Source: Myxococcales bacterium
GTDB taxonomy: Bacteria; Myxococcota_A; Polyangia; Haliangiales; Haliangiaceae
Assembly: GCA_016720595.1 (NCBI GenBank)
Contig: JADKKI010000015.1
Span: 1 to 64,000 of the forward strand
Length of the DNA stretch: 64,000 bases
Direction: 5' to 3'
Part shown: positions 36,112 through 45,394 of the stretch, one piece after another
How positions within the stretch are numbered: position 1 is the first letter of the stretch
Layout: every line of letters starts with the position of its first letter
Notes under the pieces: generated by a model
The model's input: the letters and a program-made list of their open reading frames with translations, nothing else
Told to the model about the DNA's origin: nothing
Database searches by the model: none
Made by a program: the position numbers and the translations under genes

Positions 36112-37317
36112 ATGCGTCCACCGCGGGACGTGATGCCGCTGCGCTTGCTCGTGTTCCTCGCGTGGCGAGGTCTCCTGCAGAGCAGGTTGATCACGTGCCT
36201 CCTGTGTGCGGCCGTCGCGGGCGGGGTGGCGTTCCAGATCCCGAACGACGCGAACCTCCACGGCTACGACGACGAGATCATCGCGCAGGGCGTGGTGGTC
36301 GGCTCCGGCGATGTCCGCGTGCGGCCGCGCGAAGGCGCGCGGTTCCCGGAGGGCGATGCCCTCGCAGCTCGGATCGCCCGGCGTGACGGCGTGGTGGCCG
36401 CGGTGCCGGCGATCATGCTGCCAGGGGCGATCGGCAAGGGCAGCACGTTCAAGAGCGCCCTGATCGTGGCCGTCGATGGCGGCGCCTCGCGGGTTCCATT
36501 CGTGATCACCGAGGGGCGTGCCGTCGCCACCGGAGATGGCAGCTCGATCGTGGTCGGGAGCGCGCTCGCGAAGCGGATCGGCGTGGCCGTCGGCGAGGAG
36601 GTCCAGCTGCGCGTCGTGTTCGGCGCGGGCTGGGAGAGCATCGATCCCGAGAACGACGTGGGGCGGTACACGATGAAGGTCGTCGGCCTCGCCGCAGGGA
36701 GCTTCCTGGCGCCCGAGTCGATCGTCGTCGATCGCGCGTTCATGACCGGTGCGCTCGCCGAGCCGCACGCCGCTTCGGTGATCCTCGTCCACCTCGGCGA
36801 CCACTTCGCAGCGCGCAGCACGGCGTCGGATCTCGAGCGCGACGAGCCCACGGCCTCGGCGGTGGCGTGGGCGGATGACTCCCCGTTTCTCGGCAGTGCG
36901 CTCGACGCGAGCGCCGCGATCGGCGTCCTGTCGCGCGCCATGATCGGCCTCGCCGTGTTGATCCCGGTGTGGGCGCTGCTCTACGTGCACGTGCTGCATC
37001 GCCAGCGCCAGATCGGTGTGATGGGAGCCATCGGCCTGTCGCGGCGCGAGGTGTTCGCGATCCACCTGATGCAGGCCGCCCTCGTCGGAGTCGTCGGGGT
37101 GATCGTCGGATGCGCCGTGGGCTATGCGCTCGTCGCGTGGTTCGCCCACCACCCGATCTTCCGGTCCACGGGGTTCGTGATCTTGCCGGTGGTCAGTGTC
37201 CAGTCGTTCGCGGTGCCCGCGCTGCTCGTGCTCGGCACCACGCTGCTCGCCGGCGTGTTCCCCGCGTGGCGAGCGTCGCGCCTCGATCCCGCGCGGATCC
37301 TGCGAGGCGGCGCGTGA
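36112..37317 (+). CDS. ABC transporter permease, FtsX/LolC-E/MacB type
   Basis: 401 residues from ATG 36112 (ATG 36133 is a second option). One N-terminal transmembrane helix ('SRLITCLLCAAVAGGVAF'), a 200-residue periplasmic domain, then three C-terminal helices with 'RQRQIGVMGAIGLSRREVFAI' and the closing 'FPAWRASRLDPARILRGG'. These are the signatures of mechanotransmission permeases that move lipids or lipoproteins from the inner membrane. Only one permease is encoded, so it probably dimerises. Coupled to the ATPase gene by GTGA. Confidence 0.88.
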   Translation: MRPPRDVMPLRLLVFLAWRGLLQSRLITCLLCAAVAGGVAFQIPNDANLHGYDDEIIAQGVVVGSGDVRVRPREGARFPEGDALAARIARRDGVVAAVPAIMLPGAIGKGSTFKSALIVAVDGGASRVPFVITEGRAVATGDGSSIVVGSALAKRIGVAVGEEVQLRVVFGAGWESIDPENDVGRYTMKVVGLAAGSFLAPESIVVDRAFMTGALAEPHAASVILVHLGDHFAARSTASDLERDEPTASAVAWADDSPFLGSALDASAAIGVLSRAMIGLAVLIPVWALLYVHVLHRQRQIGVMGAIGLSRREVFAIHLMQAALVGVVGVIVGCAVGYALVAWFAHHPIFRSTGFVILPVVSVQSFAVPALLVLGTTLLAGVFPAWRASRLDPARILRGGA

Positions 37318-37988
37318 CCGCCGTGCTGCGCGCCGAGGGCGTGAGTCGATCGGTGGGCCCCCTGCCGATCGTGGTCGACGTCTCGCTCGAGGTCGCTGCG
37401 AGCGAGTGGGTCTCGCTGGTGGGTCCCTCGGGCTGCGGCAAGACCACGTTGCTGATGCTGCTCGGCCTGCTCGACACCCCGGATCGGGGCTCGGTGTGGC
37501 TCGACGGTGAGGCGGTCGCGGGGTGGTCGGCCGCGGCGCGTGCGCGTGCGCGGCTGTCGCGGATCGGGTTCGTGTTCCAGACCCAGAACCTGTTCGATCA
37601 CCTGAGCGCACGCGACAACGTGGCGCTCCCCGCGTGGCGCGCATGCGGTTCGCGCCCCGAGGCCCTGCGCGCGGCCGACGCCCTGCTCGAGCGCTTCGGC
37701 CTCACGCACCGAGCCGCCACGCGCGCTGATCGACTGTCGACAGGCGAGGCCCAGCGGACGGCGATCGCGCGCGCGCTCGTCAACCGGCCGAAGCTCGTGT
37801 TCGCCGACGAACCGACGGGCAGCCTCGATTCTGCGAACACGGCGCTCGTGCTCGACGCGCTCGCCGAGGTCACGGCGGGCGGCGCCGCGCTCCTCGTGGC
37901 CACCCACGATGCAGGCGTCGCGGCGCGTGGGCGCCCGCTGATGATGAAGGATGGTCGGCTGGCTGAACCCACGAGAGGAGCACCATGA
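37314..37988 (+). CDS. ABC transporter ATPase, LolD/MacB type
   Basis: 224 residues from GTG 37314. Walker A 'GPSGCGKTT', Q-loop 'FVFQTQNLFDHLSARDNVALP', and Walker B 'KLVFADEPTGSLD'. The signature motif is 'LSTGEAQRTAIARAL', so LSTGE replaces the usual LSGGQ. H-loop 'VATHDAG'. It powers the adjacent permease. Its stop overlaps the next SDR gene (ATGA). Confidence 0.9.
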   Translation: MTAVLRAEGVSRSVGPLPIVVDVSLEVAASEWVSLVGPSGCGKTTLLMLLGLLDTPDRGSVWLDGEAVAGWSAAARARARLSRIGFVFQTQNLFDHLSARDNVALPAWRACGSRPEALRAADALLERFGLTHRAATRADRLSTGEAQRTAIARALVNRPKLVFADEPTGSLDSANTALVLDALAEVTAGGAALLVATHDAGVAARGRPLMMKDGRLAEPTRGAP

Positions 37989-38818
37989 TCGCGAACAGCC
38001 GAGGCATGGCGGGGCCGCTGCGCGTGCTGGTCACCGGCGCGTCGAGTGGGATCGGCGCGGCGATCGCACGCAACTACGCTCGCCGGGGTGCGCAGGTCGC
38101 CCTCCTCGCGCGCCGGCGCGAGCCGCTGGAGGAGGTGGCCGCGGCGTGCCGCGCCGACGGCGGCGAGGCCTCGGTGCTGGTCTGCGATGTGACCCAGAAG
38201 GCGGAGGTGGCGGCCGCCGTCGGAGCGCTCGCGGAGCAGTGGCCCCGGATCGATCGCGCGGTACTCAACGCCGGTGTGGCGTGGTCCGATGGCGCGCGCT
38301 CGTTCGCCGAGTGCTGCACCTCCGACGCGCAGAACGCGGCCGCCTTCGATGCCGGGACCGCGGCGGAGATCATGACCACCAACTATCTCGGTGCCGTGTA
38401 CTTCCTCGAGCCCGTGCTCGCGTGGATGCGGCAGGGCAGTGGAGGTCGGATCGCGTTCACCGGCTCGATGGCCGCCGACGGCCTCCTGGAGCGCTCGGGA
38501 CCGTACGTGGCGAGCAAGGCCGCGCTGCGCGCGCTGGTCGAGGGCATGCGTCCCGATGCGTGCGCGTTGAACATCGGGCTGACCTTGCTCGAGCCCGGCT
38601 TCGTCGAGACCGGGATGACCGAGGGCGTACGCTACCGGATGCCGTTCCTGATCTCCGCGGAGCGCGCCGCCGAGGCGTTCGTGCGTGGCATCGAGGACGG
38701 CAAGGATCGCGTTCGCGCGCCGTGGCAGATGTCGGCACTCGTCGGCGTGGCGCGGCTGGTTCCGGCGCCGCTCCGCGCACTCGGCGTGCGCTGGCTCGGG
38801 CGCGCGTCCGATCGGTGA
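37985..38818 (+). CDS. Short-chain dehydrogenase/reductase
   Basis: 277 residues, ATG 37985 with GAGAGGAG upstream inside the ATPase gene. 'VLVTGASSGIGAAIARNYAR', 'LNAGVA', catalytic Ser in 'AFTGSMAADGLLE' and 'YVASKAALRALVEGMRPDA'. The C-terminus is hydrophobic ('MSALVGVARLVPAPLRALG'), like SDRs on fatty or steroid-like substrates. Third gene of the coupled export/biosynthesis operon. Confidence 0.88.
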   Translation: MIANSRGMAGPLRVLVTGASSGIGAAIARNYARRGAQVALLARRREPLEEVAAACRADGGEASVLVCDVTQKAEVAAAVGALAEQWPRIDRAVLNAGVAWSDGARSFAECCTSDAQNAAAFDAGTAAEIMTTNYLGAVYFLEPVLAWMRQGSGGRIAFTGSMAADGLLERSGPYVASKAALRALVEGMRPDACALNIGLTLLEPGFVETGMTEGVRYRMPFLISAERAAEAFVRGIEDGKDRVRAPWQMSALVGVARLVPAPLRALGVRWLGRASDR

Positions 38819-38870
38819 TCTCTCGCTTGGATCCGCCCGGGCTCCGTGCCTATCGTTCCCGGAGCCGCCG

Positions 38871-40244
38871 ATGACCGACCTCGCCACACGGACCGCTGCC
38901 CTGATCCGCGAGCACCTCGCGGCGCCGCACGAACGGGTCCACGCCCAGACGTCGGCGCACCTCAACGGCAAGTTCGTCGAATCGCTCCACCTGCTCGGCT
39001 ACCTGCGGGACTTCGTCTCGGCCCAGGGCATCGAGCTCGTCGATGCGCGCGGCCGCACGTACCTCGATTTCCTCGCCGGCTACGGCTCGGTGCCGCTCGG
39101 GCACAACCATCCCGCGGTGGCCGCCGCGGTCAAGGCGGCGATCGACGCGGCCGTTCCGCACTTCATCCTGATGGCGCCCGAGGCGCTGCCCGCCGCGCTC
39201 GCCGCCCGGATCGCTGCGCTCGCACCCGGCGAGCTGTCGATGTCGTTCTTCATGTCGAGCGGCTCGGAGGCGGTGGACGGCGCGCTCAAGCTCGCGCGTG
39301 CGGTGACGCGGCGCCCGCGGTTCGTCGCCGCGCAGCGCGGCTATCACGGCTCCACGTTCGGGGCGATGGCGGTCACGGGCGATCCTCGTCTCGAGATCTT
39401 CGAGCCGTTCGGGCCGCGCACCCTGGTGCCGTGGGGCGACGTGGGCGCGATCGAGGCTGCGCTCAAGAAGCGCGACGTCGCCGCGGTCATCCTGGAGCCG
39501 ATCCAGGCCGAGGGCGGCGTCAACCTGCCACCACCGGGGTACCTCCGGGAGGTCGCACGGCTGTGCACGAAGTACGGGTCGCTGTTCATCCTCGACGAGG
39601 TGCAGACCGGGCTCGGGCGCACCGGGACCTGGTTCACCTGCGAGCACGAGGGTGTGGTGCCGGATGTCATGGTGCTCGCCAAGGCGCTGTCCGGAGGCCT
39701 CGTGCCGATCAGCGCGTACGTCACGCGGCCAGACCTGTGGCGCAAGGCGTACGGCACGCTGCAGAGCTGCGAGCTGCACTGCACCACCTATCGCGGGGGG
39801 CCGCTCGCCTGCGCCGCGGCGCTCGCCACGATCGAGGTGATCGACACGCTCGGCCTCGCGACCCGCGCACACACCCTCGGAGAGCAGCTCGGCCGTGGCC
39901 TCCGCGCCGCGACGGCAGGCCACCCGTTGGTGCGCGAGGTCCGCGGCCGCGGCCTGCTGTGGGGCATCGAGCTCGCCACCTCCAAGGATGGCGTGGCCGC
40001 GTCGTTGATCGCGCAGTGGCTCGTGGTCAACCTGCTCGAGAAGGGGATCGTGACCCAGGTGACCACGCTGTCGCAGAACGTGATCCGCGTCGAGCCACCG
40101 CTCACCGTCGAGCCTGCCCACCTCGATCAATTCGTGACCGCCCTGCGCGAGGTGCTCGCGACGCAGGCCACCGGCACCCTCGCGAGCCTCGTCGGCCTCG
40201 GGAAGCAGCTGATCAAGCAGCGGCTCGACGCCTGGAGGCCCTGA
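38871..40244 (+). CDS. Class III (PLP) aminotransferase
   Basis: 457 residues from ATG 38871. Pyridoxal-phosphate fold type I: 'FLAGYGSVPLGHNHPAV', 'FFMSSGSEAVDGALKLAR' (phosphate site), 'YHGSTFGAM', 'LFILDEVQTGLGRTG', with the PLP lysine Lys271 in 'VLAKALSGGLVP'. The family includes ornithine, diaminobutyrate and putrescine aminotransferases and amino-polyol enzymes; the N- and C-terminal ends here do not allow a choice. The C-terminus has an unusual tail ('LVGLGKQLIKQRLDAWRP'). Installs or removes an amine in the pathway. Confidence 0.88.
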   Translation: MTDLATRTAALIREHLAAPHERVHAQTSAHLNGKFVESLHLLGYLRDFVSAQGIELVDARGRTYLDFLAGYGSVPLGHNHPAVAAAVKAAIDAAVPHFILMAPEALPAALAARIAALAPGELSMSFFMSSGSEAVDGALKLARAVTRRPRFVAAQRGYHGSTFGAMAVTGDPRLEIFEPFGPRTLVPWGDVGAIEAALKKRDVAAVILEPIQAEGGVNLPPPGYLREVARLCTKYGSLFILDEVQTGLGRTGTWFTCEHEGVVPDVMVLAKALSGGLVPISAYVTRPDLWRKAYGTLQSCELHCTTYRGGPLACAAALATIEVIDTLGLATRAHTLGEQLGRGLRAATAGHPLVREVRGRGLLWGIELATSKDGVAASLIAQWLVVNLLEKGIVTQVTTLSQNVIRVEPPLTVEPAHLDQFVTALREVLATQATGTLASLVGLGKQLIKQRLDAWRP

Positions 40245-40249
40245 ACGCC

Positions 40250-41263
40250 ATGGGGAGCAGCCAGCTGGTGCGCGGAGGTCGCCTGCTCGCCGGCTTCGTC
40301 GCGAAGCGTCCGATCCACGCGATCGTGCAGGTCTCGAACCGCTGCAACCTGACCTGCGGCTTCTGTTCGTTCTGGGAGAACCCGGCGCGCAAGTCCGACG
40401 AGATGACGGTCGCGGACTTCGTCACGCTGAGCGGCAAGCTCGCGGCCGCCGGCTCGCTGGTGGTCTCGATCGAGGGTGGGGAGCCGACGCTGCGACCCGA
40501 CATCGTGGACATCATCGCGGCGTTCGCCCGCCACCACCATCCGCTGATGTTCACGAATGGCTCGCGGATCACCCCGGAGCTCGCGCGGCGGCTGTGGGGC
40601 GCCGGGCTCGACACCTGCGGCGTCTCGATCGACTACCCCGACGAGCGCCACGACGTCTCCCGCGGCAAGGCCGGCACGTTCGAAGGGGCACGGCGCGCGC
40701 TCGACATCCTGCGCGACACCGCCCCGGACGGTGCGCGCCAGGTGTTCGTGATGAGTGTGCTCATGCACGACAACGCGGACGCGATGCGCGGGCTGCTCGA
40801 GCTCTCGCGCTCGCACGGGGTGCGGCATCAGATCACGCTGATCTCCACCGGCGGTGCGGCTCGCCACACGCGCGCGCAGTGGCTGCCGCCCGCGGGCATC
40901 GGCGCCCAGCTCGTCGCGCTCAAGCGCGAGTTCCCGCACTTCGTCAGCTTCAGCGGCTATCTCGAGGGCATCGACACCTTCCTCGCCGGCAACGTCCGCG
41001 GCTCGTGCTGGGCGGGCGAGCGGTTCCTCAACATCGATCACCTGGGCGATGTCTCGCCGTGCATCGAGAAGCTCCACCTGCGCGCGGGCAACCTGCTGCG
41101 CGAGCCGTGGAGCGTGGTGTCCGCGCGCCTCGCGGCTCTCGAGGAGCCCAAGCACTGCACCGATTGCTGGACCTCGTGTCGCGGCTTCGTCGAGGAGATG
41201 AGCGGCATGCCGCGGCTGCGCTCGTGGCGCGAGTTCCTCACCGACTTCGCGAGGAGGGCATGA
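40250..41263 (+). CDS. Radical SAM enzyme with SPASM-like C-terminus
   Basis: 337 residues from ATG 40250, 5 bases after the aminotransferase. The cluster motif is 'CNLTCGFC' (Cys32, 36, 39), followed by 'VSIEGGEPTLRPD' (SAM binding) and 'FTNGSRI'. The C-terminal part has further cysteines in 'SCWAGERFLNID', 'VSPCIEKL' and 'HCTDCWTSCRGF', a spacing like an abbreviated SPASM auxiliary-cluster domain. Such enzymes perform radical chemistry on peptides or small molecules. No peptide precursor is adjacent, so a small-molecule or lipid substrate is more likely. The next gene is coupled by ATGA. Confidence 0.88.
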   Translation: MGSSQLVRGGRLLAGFVAKRPIHAIVQVSNRCNLTCGFCSFWENPARKSDEMTVADFVTLSGKLAAAGSLVVSIEGGEPTLRPDIVDIIAAFARHHHPLMFTNGSRITPELARRLWGAGLDTCGVSIDYPDERHDVSRGKAGTFEGARRALDILRDTAPDGARQVFVMSVLMHDNADAMRGLLELSRSHGVRHQITLISTGGAARHTRAQWLPPAGIGAQLVALKREFPHFVSFSGYLEGIDTFLAGNVRGSCWAGERFLNIDHLGDVSPCIEKLHLRAGNLLREPWSVVSARLAALEEPKHCTDCWTSCRGFVEEMSGMPRLRSWREFLTDFARRA

Positions 41264-42099
41264 GCGAGGTGAAGCTCGCAGCTCGCGTCGAAGCGAGGCT
41301 CGATGCGATCGTCGATCGCGTGGCGGGTGCGATCGCCGCGCCGATCGCACCGGTGCCACCCACCATCCAGGCCGAGATCGATGCGTTGTGGGGCGAGCGG
41401 CTCGGTGCGCTCGATCTGCCCGAGGTGCGCGAGGGCTTCCTCGCCGATGGCGAGCTGGTGGTGCTCCCGGAGCTGATCCCGGCCGCGTTCGTCGAGCGCG
41501 TGCTCGCCGAGATCGATGCCGCCGAGCCACGGCGTACGCGGATCCCGCTGGTCCGCTCTGCGCAGCACGTGGGCTGGCGCACGCTGCAACGGATCTCGCC
41601 CCGGTCCACGGCGCTGTATCGCTCACAGGTGTTCCTCGACTGGATGACTCAGCTGGTCGGCCGGCCGATGCAGGCCAAGGATCCCGCCGACGATCACGCC
41701 TGCGCGACCTACGAGTACACGCGGGCCGGCGATCACATGCGTCCGCACTACGATACCTGCGGCTGCGAGGATGGCGCGTCGTACACGCAGCTGCTGTCGC
41801 TTCACGATCGCTCGTCGCAGCGCCTGGTCGTCGATCTGCACACCCGCGGCGACCGGCCCGTGGAGCGGCGCTCGATCCAGACACCGCCCGGCACCCTGGT
41901 CGTGTTCTGTGGCTCCAAGGTCCTGCACAGCGTGACCCCCCTCGGCCCCGGCGAGCGCCGCGTGATCCTCTCGATGTCGTACGCCTCGGATCCCACGATG
42001 AAGCCGTGGAAGCGGCTGTTCGAGAACGTCAAGGATGCGCTGCTCTACTTCGGCCCGAGCGCGCTGGTTCGCGGGATCCGGTCGAGACCCGGCGCATGA
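41260..42099 (+). CDS. 2-oxoglutarate/Fe(II)-type oxygenase
   Basis: 279 residues, ATG 41260 behind GAGGAGG. N-terminal helical region, then a prolyl-hydroxylase-like jelly roll: 'MRPHYDTCGC' supplies the His-x-Asp pair, 'KVLHSVTPLGPGERRVILSM' the distal His and the 2-oxoglutarate Arg. 'TYEYTRAGDHM' is the usual preceding strand. Probably a hydroxylase acting with the radical SAM and fatty-acid-hydroxylase-like enzymes. Its stop overlaps the next start (ATGA). Confidence 0.85.
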   Translation: MSEVKLAARVEARLDAIVDRVAGAIAAPIAPVPPTIQAEIDALWGERLGALDLPEVREGFLADGELVVLPELIPAAFVERVLAEIDAAEPRRTRIPLVRSAQHVGWRTLQRISPRSTALYRSQVFLDWMTQLVGRPMQAKDPADDHACATYEYTRAGDHMRPHYDTCGCEDGASYTQLLSLHDRSSQRLVVDLHTRGDRPVERRSIQTPPGTLVVFCGSKVLHSVTPLGPGERRVILSMSYASDPTMKPWKRLFENVKDALLYFGPSALVRGIRSRPGA

Positions 42100-42956
42100 A
42101 GCGAGCGTTGCAGCTCGCGACGTTCCCGCTCGTCATGGCCGCCTCGGTGCTCGTGGCGGCCGCGATGCTGGCGCGTGGCGCATCGCCGTTGCTCGTGATC
42201 GTGACGGTGCCCCCGGCCGCGGGCGCGATCATCATCGCGCTCGAGTGGGTGATCCCGTTCCGGCGCGAGTGGCTGCGCGACCACGGCGACTTTCGTACCG
42301 ACTGCGTCCACATCGTGCTCTCGGCGTGGGCCGTGGAGTCACTTCCGCTCGTGGTCAACGGGGCGCTGGTCGCAGCCGCCGCGGCGGTCGCCGGCGGGCT
42401 CGGACGCGCGCCGTGGCCGGTCGAATGGCCGGTCGGCGTGCAGGTCGCGCTCGCGCTCGTCGTCAGCGAGCTGTTTCACTACGCGATCCACCGTGCCCTG
42501 CACCGGTTCGGTCCGCTGTGGAGGCTGCACGCGGTGCACCACAGCTCGACCCGCCTGTACTGGCTCAACGCCACGCGGGTCCATCCGCTCGAGGGCCTGT
42601 TCCACATCGCCACTGGCGCCACGGCGCTGGTGATCGTGGGCGTGCCGGCCGACGTGCTCACGATCCACACCGTGTTCCTCGCGGTGGCGCGCGTGTTCCA
42701 GCACGCGAACCTCGATCTGCGGCTCGGCCCGCTCAACTGGCTGTTCTCCACCCCCGAGGTCCATCGCTTCCATCACTCCACGGTGCGGGCCGAGGTCGAG
42801 GCGAACTACGGCACCGCGCTGCTCGTGTGGGACTGGGTGTTCGGCACGCGTCGCGCGACGCCCGCGGGTGGTGCGCCTGCACAGATCGGTGGCCCGACGA
42901 TGCCGCCGGGCTGGTGGGCGCAGGTCAGCGCGCCGTTTCGTCGGACGGCCGGCTGA
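42096..42956 (+). CDS. Sterol desaturase/fatty acid hydroxylase-type membrane protein
   Basis: 286 residues, ATG 42096. Two N-terminal transmembrane helices, a further hydrophobic pair, and three His clusters for the di-iron site: 'HYAIHRALHR', 'HAVHHSS' and 'HRFHHS', with extra His in 'HANLDLRLGPLNW'. The family hydroxylates or desaturates lipid chains at the membrane. It is the last gene of the coupled operon and overlaps the LCAT-like gene by 32 bases tail to tail. Confidence 0.9.
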   Translation: MKRALQLATFPLVMAASVLVAAAMLARGASPLLVIVTVPPAAGAIIIALEWVIPFRREWLRDHGDFRTDCVHIVLSAWAVESLPLVVNGALVAAAAAVAGGLGRAPWPVEWPVGVQVALALVVSELFHYAIHRALHRFGPLWRLHAVHHSSTRLYWLNATRVHPLEGLFHIATGATALVIVGVPADVLTIHTVFLAVARVFQHANLDLRLGPLNWLFSTPEVHRFHHSTVRAEVEANYGTALLVWDWVFGTRRATPAGGAPAQIGGPTMPPGWWAQVSAPFRRTAG

Positions 42957-44193
42957 GCGGGCGGGGGGCCTTGTCCTCGGGGGCCTCGGGGTCCTCGGGC
43001 GGGACCACGCCGCGCAGGTTCGGATTGCGCGGCCACAGATAGCGCTCGCGGGGCACCGGCTTGTGCGGCGACAGCAGGGCTTCGACGACGAGCGGGTGGA
43101 CGTGGGCGTCGGTGGCGATCCTCGCGTGCTCGGACGTGTTCACCCACCACGGACCGTCCGCTGACAGGCCGGGCGCCGCGGCCATCGTCGCCGCCGGCAC
43201 CACGCCATCCCCGGGCTCGAAGGCGTACGGATAGCGCTCGGGATCGCCCTTGCAGCTCGCGCACGGGATCACCAGCGCACCATCGAGGATCACCGCGCGG
43301 GCGGCCGTGGGCCGGTGACGATCCGCGATCACGACCGAGGGTGGATGGGGCACGCGGGCGACCCGGAGGTGCTCGGCACGCGCGCGCGCGAGGTCGGCGG
43401 CGAGCTCCGGACGATCGTGGCCGGGCAGGCGCAACTCGCGCCACGTCCGCGGATCGAGGTGATCGAGCTCGAGGCGATCACCATGCGCGTCGACGAAGAT
43501 CCGCTCGTCGGGATGCGGCAGCAGATCGAAGATCGACGGGCAACGGCGTTGCAGCGTGGGGCCATCGGGACGGACGCCGAAGATCTGGATGCCCTCGACG
43601 AGGTAGCCGAACCCACCGACGTTGCCGCGGTGCGGGGTGCCCAGATAGACCACGCGATGGATCGCGCCGATCGCGGGGCCCAGGACGAGATCCTCGTCCG
43701 GATCTCCGGCGAGGAAGCTGCGGATCACGTTGCCGCCGCTCGAGATCCCGATCAGGTCCACCTGAGCATCGCTCGCGCCGCGGATCCGCGCGAGGAGCCG
43801 AGCGAGCTCGCGGGCTCCCTCCGCGAGCGGCCTGCGCCAGTCGTAGGCGAGCACGAACAGGTCTTCGCCCTCCCGCGCACCGTAGATCCGCTCGAGATAG
43901 CGGACCAGGCCGCCGAGCACGTCGCGCTCGTAGAGCCGCGGCACCAGCGTGAACCCAGCGAGGTGCCCATCGGGCCGCGCGTCGGCGAGGGGACCGAGGG
44001 TCTGCCCGGCGGTGAACAGCAGGCGCGGGGTCGCTCCCCACATCGTGCGTCCACGGTCATCGACGAGGCGGACGCCCAGCACCGGCGGGACGACGACGAT
44101 GGGGCGGCGAACCGCGTCCCGGGCACGCCGCGCCAGCTCGCGATGGACGTGCCCCGACGACCTCGCCGCCTCGAGCAGCCGATTCACCAGCAC
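42925..44193 (-). CDS. LCAT-like alpha/beta hydrolase
   Basis: 422 residues from GTG 44193 (GTG 44187 also possible). 'PIVVVPPVLGVRLVDD' and 'FVLAYDWRRPLAEGARELA' match the lecithin:cholesterol acyltransferase/lysosomal phospholipase family, as does the nucleophile elbow 'LIGISSGGNVIR' (GxSxG) and 'VVYLGTPHRGNVGGFGYLVE'. The late region has 'EPGDGVVPAATM' (acid) and 'NTSEHARIATDAHVH' with candidate catalytic His. No signal peptide is clear. Could transfer or release acyl groups for the neighbouring lipid-type enzymes. Confidence 0.82.
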   Translation of the reverse strand: MLVNRLLEAARSSGHVHRELARRARDAVRRPIVVVPPVLGVRLVDDRGRTMWGATPRLLFTAGQTLGPLADARPDGHLAGFTLVPRLYERDVLGGLVRYLERIYGAREGEDLFVLAYDWRRPLAEGARELARLLARIRGASDAQVDLIGISSGGNVIRSFLAGDPDEDLVLGPAIGAIHRVVYLGTPHRGNVGGFGYLVEGIQIFGVRPDGPTLQRRCPSIFDLLPHPDERIFVDAHGDRLELDHLDPRTWRELRLPGHDRPELAADLARARAEHLRVARVPHPPSVVIADRHRPTAARAVILDGALVIPCASCKGDPERYPYAFEPGDGVVPAATMAAAPGLSADGPWWVNTSEHARIATDAHVHPLVVEALLSPHKPVPRERYLWPRNPNLRGVVPPEDPEAPEDKAPRPLSRPSDETAR

Positions 44194-44365
44194 TCCCAGA
44201 CCATAGCGCAAGCCTCGCGCGGATCGCCCGCCCGATCTGGCAACAACCATCCAGGTCGTCGCGATGTGGTGCGTGCGCCGTCGAGGATCGGTATCCTGGG
44301 CTCGTGAGTGCGCCGCGGATCGAGCATGGGGGAGAGGCGAGCGCTTCCTCATCGAGGCGTGCCGC
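44194..44365. promoter_or_regulatory. Divergent promoter region of LCAT-like and ketosynthase genes
   Basis: 172 bases between two divergent starts, with no reading frame of its own. A lower G/C stretch (CAACAACCATCC near 44239) is the best place for promoters. No recognisable operator. Confidence 0.35.
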
Positions 44366-45394
44366 ATGAGCCCGGTCGCCATCGTCGGCGCGGCGGCGCT
44401 CAGTCCGCGTGGCCTGGGCTGGCGCGGGCTCGGCGATCGGGCGCAGTCCTGCGAGGCCACGCTGCTCGCAGCGACCCATCCCGACGTCCGTGGGTTCGAG
44501 GTCCCGGCGATCGCCGCGGACGACGATGTCCCGCCCAAGGTGTTGCGGCTGATGTCGCGCGCCGCGCGGTTCGCGGCGATCGTCGTGCGCGAGGCGATCC
44601 GCGACGCGGCCTGGACCGGGTGTGCGGGCGTGGGGTACTGGCTCGGCGTCGGCGCCTCCGGTGGGCCGCTGCACGAGCTGGTGGCGATGCTGCAGCTCGC
44701 GCGCGAGGGCGATCAGGTCTCGATGGAGCGGCTCGGCCGCGAGGGGCTGCTTGCCTCGAACCCGCTGCAGTCGTTCCAGGTGCTCAACAACTTCACGATG
44801 TGTCACGGCGCGATCCTCGAGGGGATCTCGGGTCCCAACGGTGCGCTGTTCTCCCGCGGTGCGGGCACCGTGCACGCACTCGCCGAGGCGATCTACGCGA
44901 TCTCCGAAGGTGATTGCACCCGCGCGCTCGCCGGCGGCGCCGACACCGCCCTGCATCCCGTGACCTGGACCGAGCTCGTCCGCGATGGGTTCGCGGCGGG
45001 CGGCCTGGTCCCCTCCGAGGGCGCCGCGGTCCTCGCGCTCGCCGATGCAGCCACGAGCTCGGCTCCGCTCGCGCTGATCGAGCATGTGGGCGTCGGCGAT
45101 CCCGCGCACGATCCGCCCGCGCCCGGGGGCGACGCTGACCTCGTGGTGATCGCACCGTGGGGCGAGCAAGCCCGAGAGCTGCTGCACGCGCGTGCCCGAG
45201 CGGGTGCAGGTGCACGCACGTGCGAGGTGATCGATGCCACGGCCGAGCTCGGCGAGGCGCTCGCCGCGACGCCGGCGCTGGCCTGGCTCGTCGCCCTCGA
45301 TCGGATCGCCTCTGGTCGCGCGCGCTCCGCCCGCGTGCTCTCGCTCGGCCCCGATGGCGAGCTCGGCACCGTGGTGCTCCGAGGGCCCACGTGA
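44366..45394 (+). CDS. Ketosynthase-fold protein lacking the catalytic Cys
   Basis: 342 residues from ATG 44366. The N-terminal half follows beta-ketoacyl synthases ('VAIVGAAALSPRGLG', 'FQVLNNFTMCHGAILEGISG', 'RGAGTVHALAEAIYAISEGD', 'LAGGADTALHPVT'). Where the active-site Cys should be, the sequence is 'NGALFSRGAG', and the C-terminal half lacks both His motifs (HGTGT, KxxxGH) and is about 70 residues short. This is the pattern of a chain-length-factor-like or otherwise non-condensing partner. It is coupled by GTGA to a complete ketosynthase. Confidence 0.78.
   Translation: MSPVAIVGAAALSPRGLGWRGLGDRAQSCEATLLAATHPDVRGFEVPAIAADDDVPPKVLRLMSRAARFAAIVVREAIRDAAWTGCAGVGYWLGVGASGGPLHELVAMLQLAREGDQVSMERLGREGLLASNPLQSFQVLNNFTMCHGAILEGISGPNGALFSRGAGTVHALAEAIYAISEGDCTRALAGGADTALHPVTWTELVRDGFAAGGLVPSEGAAVLALADAATSSAPLALIEHVGVGDPAHDPPAPGGDADLVVIAPWGEQARELLHARARAGAGARTCEVIDATAELGEALAATPALAWLVALDRIASGRARSARVLSLGPDGELGTVVLRGPT

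Noticed and set aside
35059..37644. 861-codon open frame on the minus strand
   Set aside because: Runs across the P450 start, the divergent promoter and the permease gene in the wrong frame; Arg/His/Asp-rich nonsense.
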